64,000 nt of DNA. It comes from Caballeronia concitans. Its GTDB lineage: Bacteria; Pseudomonadota; Gammaproteobacteria; Burkholderiales; Burkholderiaceae. Position numbers and translations under genes: made by a program. Location: NCBI RefSeq assembly GCF_001544615.1, contig NZ_FCNV02000004.1:124001-188000 (forward strand), in the 5' to 3' direction. Below are positions 61,447 through 64,000 of this stretch, piece after piece (position 1 is the stretch's first letter; every line of letters begins with the position of its first letter). The notes under the pieces were generated by a model. The model saw nothing but the letters and a program-made list of their open reading frames with translations. It did no database searches and was not told the DNA's origin.

Positions 61447-62215
61447 GTCGGACGGGCGGCAAACCTTCGATCTTGCCGGTCGCCACGCCCGGCTTGTCCG
61501 GGAACGCGATGCCGGTGTACGAACCCGCCGTGATCACCGTGCCTTTCTCCACGATCAGTCCGCGCGACACCGCGTGATTGATCGTCCAGGCGAGCAGCCT
61601 GCGCGGATCGCCGGCCGGATTGGCGGGCGTGGCGTCGAAGAGCGATGCGCCGTCGTAGTCGAACGTCATCGCCGGCGAAACGAACGGGAACGCGTCGTCA
61701 TACGGCACGCCTTCGCCGACGACGAGCGCGCCGTGGTTCTGCAAGTCCGCAAGCTGCCAGATCTTGTCGATGTCGGGCCACGCGGCAAAGCGGCTCGCGA
61801 CCACTTCGATCGCCGCGTGCACGGAGTCGATTGCATTCAAAATGTCATCGTCGCTGTACGGGCCGCTGTTCGCGTCGAAGCTGCGCTTGAACGTGAACGC
61901 GACTTCGAGTTCGAGCCCCGCCTTGCCGAACGCCTGCATCGAAAGATGCACGCCCGATTCGTGCATGCCGCTTGCCGGAAGCAGCGCGCCCTGAATGGGA
62001 CCATCGGCGGATTTCGAGCCGACCTTCCAGCCGCCGATCGCGCGGCTGTCGCTACTGTCGGCGCCGAGTGCGCGCAGCGTCGCTTCCTGCGTCGCGTAGG
62101 CATCGTCGGCGCTCGCCGGACGAGCGGTCTCGGGCAAGTCGTCCAGCTTCGCGCGATGCCCGCGCGCCTCGGCAAAGAGACGCGCGAGCGCCGCTACATC
62201 GAACGCCGCGCTCAT
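61433..62215 (-). CDS. 2-keto-4-pentenoate hydratase-like (FAA fold) enzyme
   Basis: 260 residues of the fumarylacetoacetase/2-keto-pentenoate hydratase family (MhpD/XylJ-like), with the GWKVGSKS, LELEVAFTF and IEVVASRF motifs (the E-x-E divalent metal-binding region). It hydrates or decarboxylates 2-keto acids. Its substrate in this operon is unknown. ATG at 62215 overlaps the aminotransferase stop by 4 bp, so the two are translated together. Confidence 0.87.
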   Translation of the reverse strand: MSAAFDVAALARLFAEARGHRAKLDDLPETARPASADDAYATQEATLRALGADSSDSRAIGGWKVGSKSADGPIQGALLPASGMHESGVHLSMQAFGKAGLELEVAFTFKRSFDANSGPYSDDDILNAIDSVHAAIEVVASRFAAWPDIDKIWQLADLQNHGALVVGEGVPYDDAFPFVSPAMTFDYDGASLFDATPANPAGDPRRLLAWTINHAVSRGLIVEKGTVITAGSYTGIAFPDKPGVATGKIEGLPPVRLHFE

Positions 62216-63432
62216 GCCGCGACCTTCAGTTCGGGCTTGGCGACGTGCTTCGTCAGATAGTCCATCGCGGCCGTGACGCCGCTGCCCTGCAACGGAATGT
62301 GCGCGAGCTTGAGGCCCATTTCGCAGCCGCAAAGCGCGGCCATCAGCGTGAGATCGTTGCAATCGCCGAGATGTCCGATGCGGAACATGCGGCCCTTCGC
62401 CTTGCCGAGCCCCGTGCCGAGCGACAGATCGAAATGTTCGTAGATGAGCTTGCGCACCGAATCGGCATCGACGCCTTCGGGCGTCATCACGCCCGTGAGC
62501 ACCGGCGAATACACGGACGGGTCCGCGCACTGGATCTCCAGACCCCACGCCGTCACGGCCGCGCGGCAGGCAGCCGCGAGCCGCTGATGCCGTGCGAACA
62601 CGTTGTCGAGCCCTTCGCCGAGAATCATGTCGAGCGCTTCAGCCAGGCCGTACAGCAGATTCGTGTTCGGCGTGTAGGGCCAGTAGCCCTGCTTGTTCAT
62701 CTCGATGATCTCTTTCCAGTCCCAGAACGCGCGCGGCAGCTTCGCCTGCTTCGACGCTTCGATCGCCTTCTGCGACACCGCATTGAAGCTGATCCCCGGC
62801 GGCAGCATGAGGCCCTTCTGCGAGCCTGAAACGGTCACGTCGACACCCCACTCGTCGTGGCGATAGTCGGCGGATGCGAGACCCGAGATGGTATCGACGA
62901 GCAGCAACGCAGGATGACCCGCTGCATCGATCGCGCGGCGCACGGCGGCGATGTCGGACGTGACGCCCGTCGAAGTCTCGTTATGCACGACGCAAACGGC
63001 CTTGATCGTGTGCTGCGTATCGTCGCGCAGGCGCTTTTCGATCATGTCCGGCTGCACACCGCGACGCCATCCTTCGATGCCCGGCAAGCCGAGGAACTCC
63101 GGCTTGAGTCCCAGGTTCTCGGCCATCTTCTTCCATAGCGTCGCGAAGTGACCGGTTTCGTACATGAGGACGGTATGGCCGGGGCTGAGCGTGTTGGACA
63201 GCGCGGCTTCCCATGCACCCGTGCCCGATGCCGGATAGATCACGACCGGCTGCGTCGTCTTGAAGATCTTCTTGATTCCATCGAGCACCTTCAGCCCCAG
63301 CGCGCCGAACTCCGGGCCACGATGGTCGATGGTCGGATAGCTCATTGCACGCAGTATGCGATCGGGCACCGGGCTAGGGCCGGGAATGCCCAGGAAGTGA
63401 CGGCCAGCGGGATGGAAATCGAGCTTCAGCAT
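62212..63432 (-). CDS. Class V aminotransferase, serine/aspartate-glyoxylate type
   Basis: 406 residues of PLP class V aminotransferase, related to serine-glyoxylate and BhcA-type aspartate-glyoxylate aminotransferases: IPGPSPVPDRILRAMSYPTIDHRGPEF, YPASGTGAWEAALSNTL, VVHNETSTGVTSDI, Asp180, and PLP Lys206 in SGSQKGLMLPPG. Such enzymes typically use glyoxylate as amino acceptor, giving glycine, which fits glyoxylate-linked catabolism. The start at 63432 has AAGGATG ahead. A perfect palindrome lies 24 bp upstream. First gene of the set. Confidence 0.9.
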   Translation of the reverse strand: MLKLDFHPAGRHFLGIPGPSPVPDRILRAMSYPTIDHRGPEFGALGLKVLDGIKKIFKTTQPVVIYPASGTGAWEAALSNTLSPGHTVLMYETGHFATLWKKMAENLGLKPEFLGLPGIEGWRRGVQPDMIEKRLRDDTQHTIKAVCVVHNETSTGVTSDIAAVRRAIDAAGHPALLLVDTISGLASADYRHDEWGVDVTVSGSQKGLMLPPGISFNAVSQKAIEASKQAKLPRAFWDWKEIIEMNKQGYWPYTPNTNLLYGLAEALDMILGEGLDNVFARHQRLAAACRAAVTAWGLEIQCADPSVYSPVLTGVMTPEGVDADSVRKLIYEHFDLSLGTGLGKAKGRMFRIGHLGDCNDLTLMAALCGCEMGLKLAHIPLQGSGVTAAMDYLTKHVAKPELKVAA

Positions 63433-63455
63433 GGGTGCGCATCCTTTTAAATTGA

Positions 63456-63471
63456 ATTTTGCATGCAAAAT
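63456..63471. promoter_or_regulatory. Palindrome ATTTTGCATGCAAAAT between divergent genes
   Basis: A perfect 16-bp palindrome located 24 bp before the aminotransferase start and 125 bp before the GntR start, on the opposite strand. It is the cleanest copy of the GCATGC-type set and an excellent candidate operator for the divergent GntR regulator. Confidence 0.55.
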
Positions 63472-63595
63472 ACTCTAACGCAGTGTTTCGGCCGAGCAAA
63501 GGATTTATTAGGCCGAATGGCCTAGGGATAACCCGTTGGCGGTTTTTTCCGCTTTCCTTGAGCTAAAATTGCCGAAACGAATTTCGAGGTATTGA

Positions 63596-64000
63596 ATGCA
63601 AAATCCCGACATCCCGGAATCGCGCCTGTCGCCGGCGCTGCTCCCCAAGCTGGAACGTCTCCGCCTGCACGACACGGTGGTGGACAATCTGCGCACGTTC
63701 ATCGTCGAGGGGACGCTCGCGCCCGGCGTCAAGCTGAACGAGCGCAAGCTGTGCGAAACGCTCGGCATCTCGCGCACGCCGTTGCGCGAAGCGTTGAAGG
63801 TGCTGGCGGCCGAAGGGCTGATCGAGATCGCGCCGAACCGGGGCGCGTCGGTATCGCAGATGAGCGACCTCGAGATCCGCGAGATGTTCGAACTGATGAG
63901 CGGCCTCGAAGCGTTCTCCGGCGAGTTGGCGTGCGAGCGCATCACGCCCGCCGAGATCGACGAGATCAAGTCGCTGCACGAAGCGATGATCGCTTGCCGC
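63596..64000 (+). CDS. GntR-family regulator (FadR/VanR subgroup), 3' end outside window
   Basis: 135 residues are visible. A winged helix (VVDNLRTFIVEGTLAPGVKLNERKLCETLGISRTPLREALKVLAAEGLIEIAPNRGASV, ~28-86) is followed by the beginning of an FCD ligand domain (LEIREMFELMSGLEAFSGELACERIT). GAGGT lies 5 bases before the ATG. Divergent from the aminotransferase gene, it is the expected regulator of the whole catabolic set. Incomplete only because of the window edge. Confidence 0.93.
   Translation, partial: MQNPDIPESRLSPALLPKLERLRLHDTVVDNLRTFIVEGTLAPGVKLNERKLCETLGISRTPLREALKVLAAEGLIEIAPNRGASVSQMSDLEIREMFELMSGLEAFSGELACERITPAEIDEIKSLHEAMIACR

Noticed and set aside
54096-63432. A full beta-hydroxyaspartate cycle
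   Set aside because: Only BhcA-like and BhcC-like members are seen. The dehydratase BhcB and the iminosuccinate reductase BhcD are absent from the window, so the cycle is not claimed.

Overview
The window is high-GC DNA from a member of the Burkholderiaceae, most like Caballeronia or Paraburkholderia. This rests on codon use, dense FadR-type GntR and LysR regulators, protein families typical of that group, and many small secreted proteins. No rRNA, tRNA, integrase, transposase, CRISPR array or phage gene was seen, so it reads as ordinary chromosome (or chromid) with accessory metabolic islands.

Region by region. 1-5 kb: the 3' end of katG converges on a multi-PAS hybrid histidine kinase; a 45-residue histidine-rich secreted peptide with its own terminator follows. 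5.4-7.4 kb: yjcH-actP acetate uptake pair. 7.7-9.2 kb: a protealysin-type M4 protease with its emfourin-like inhibitor. 9.4-22.2 kb: a complete, tightly overlapping pelABCDEFG operon for the Pel exopolysaccharide, with the c-di-GMP I-site kept in PelD. 22.5-33.8 kb: accessory genes, including a Tat-exported tyrosinase, a LysR/aldo-keto reductase pair, an MDR dehydrogenase, a cyclic-nucleotide-domain/TrxR-like flavoprotein, an alpha/beta hydrolase, a duplicated-domain protein and a FadR-type regulator. About 34 kb: a frameshifted HD-domain alarmone-hydrolase-like gene.

35.0-41.1 kb is the most unusual locus. A stand-alone carrier protein, an acyl-CoA-dehydrogenase-like flavoprotein, a class II aminoacyl-tRNA-synthetase homologue that looks like an amino acid:[carrier protein] ligase, and a DUF1839 protein are packed with 4-bp overlaps or a few bases between them. 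A hairpin and then a GH2 (beta-mannosidase-like) glycosidase follow. This looks like a small pathway that loads an amino acid on a carrier, oxidises or otherwise modifies it there, and passes it to an unknown acceptor.

41.4-46.7 kb: a HAD hydrolase, a tautomerase and a four-gene MacAB-type export operon. 46.9-50.5 kb: a LysR-regulated tartrate/D-malate dehydrogenase plus MFS transporter. 50.7-54.0 kb: a secreted protein of unknown function, a Cache-GGDEF diguanylate cyclase and a LysE exporter. 54.1-64 kb: one long co-directional catabolic set (aminotransferase, FAA-fold hydratase, YdiJ-like FAD/Fe-S dehydrogenase, MFS transporter, class III CoA-transferase, D-threonine-aldolase-type PLP enzyme) facing a GntR regulator that the window edge cuts.

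A recurrent non-coding signal runs through the window: palindromic elements with a GCATGC core, often with flanking AAAATGC/GCATTTT words. They sit mainly 25-170 bp ahead of start codons and are densest in the last 11 kb.
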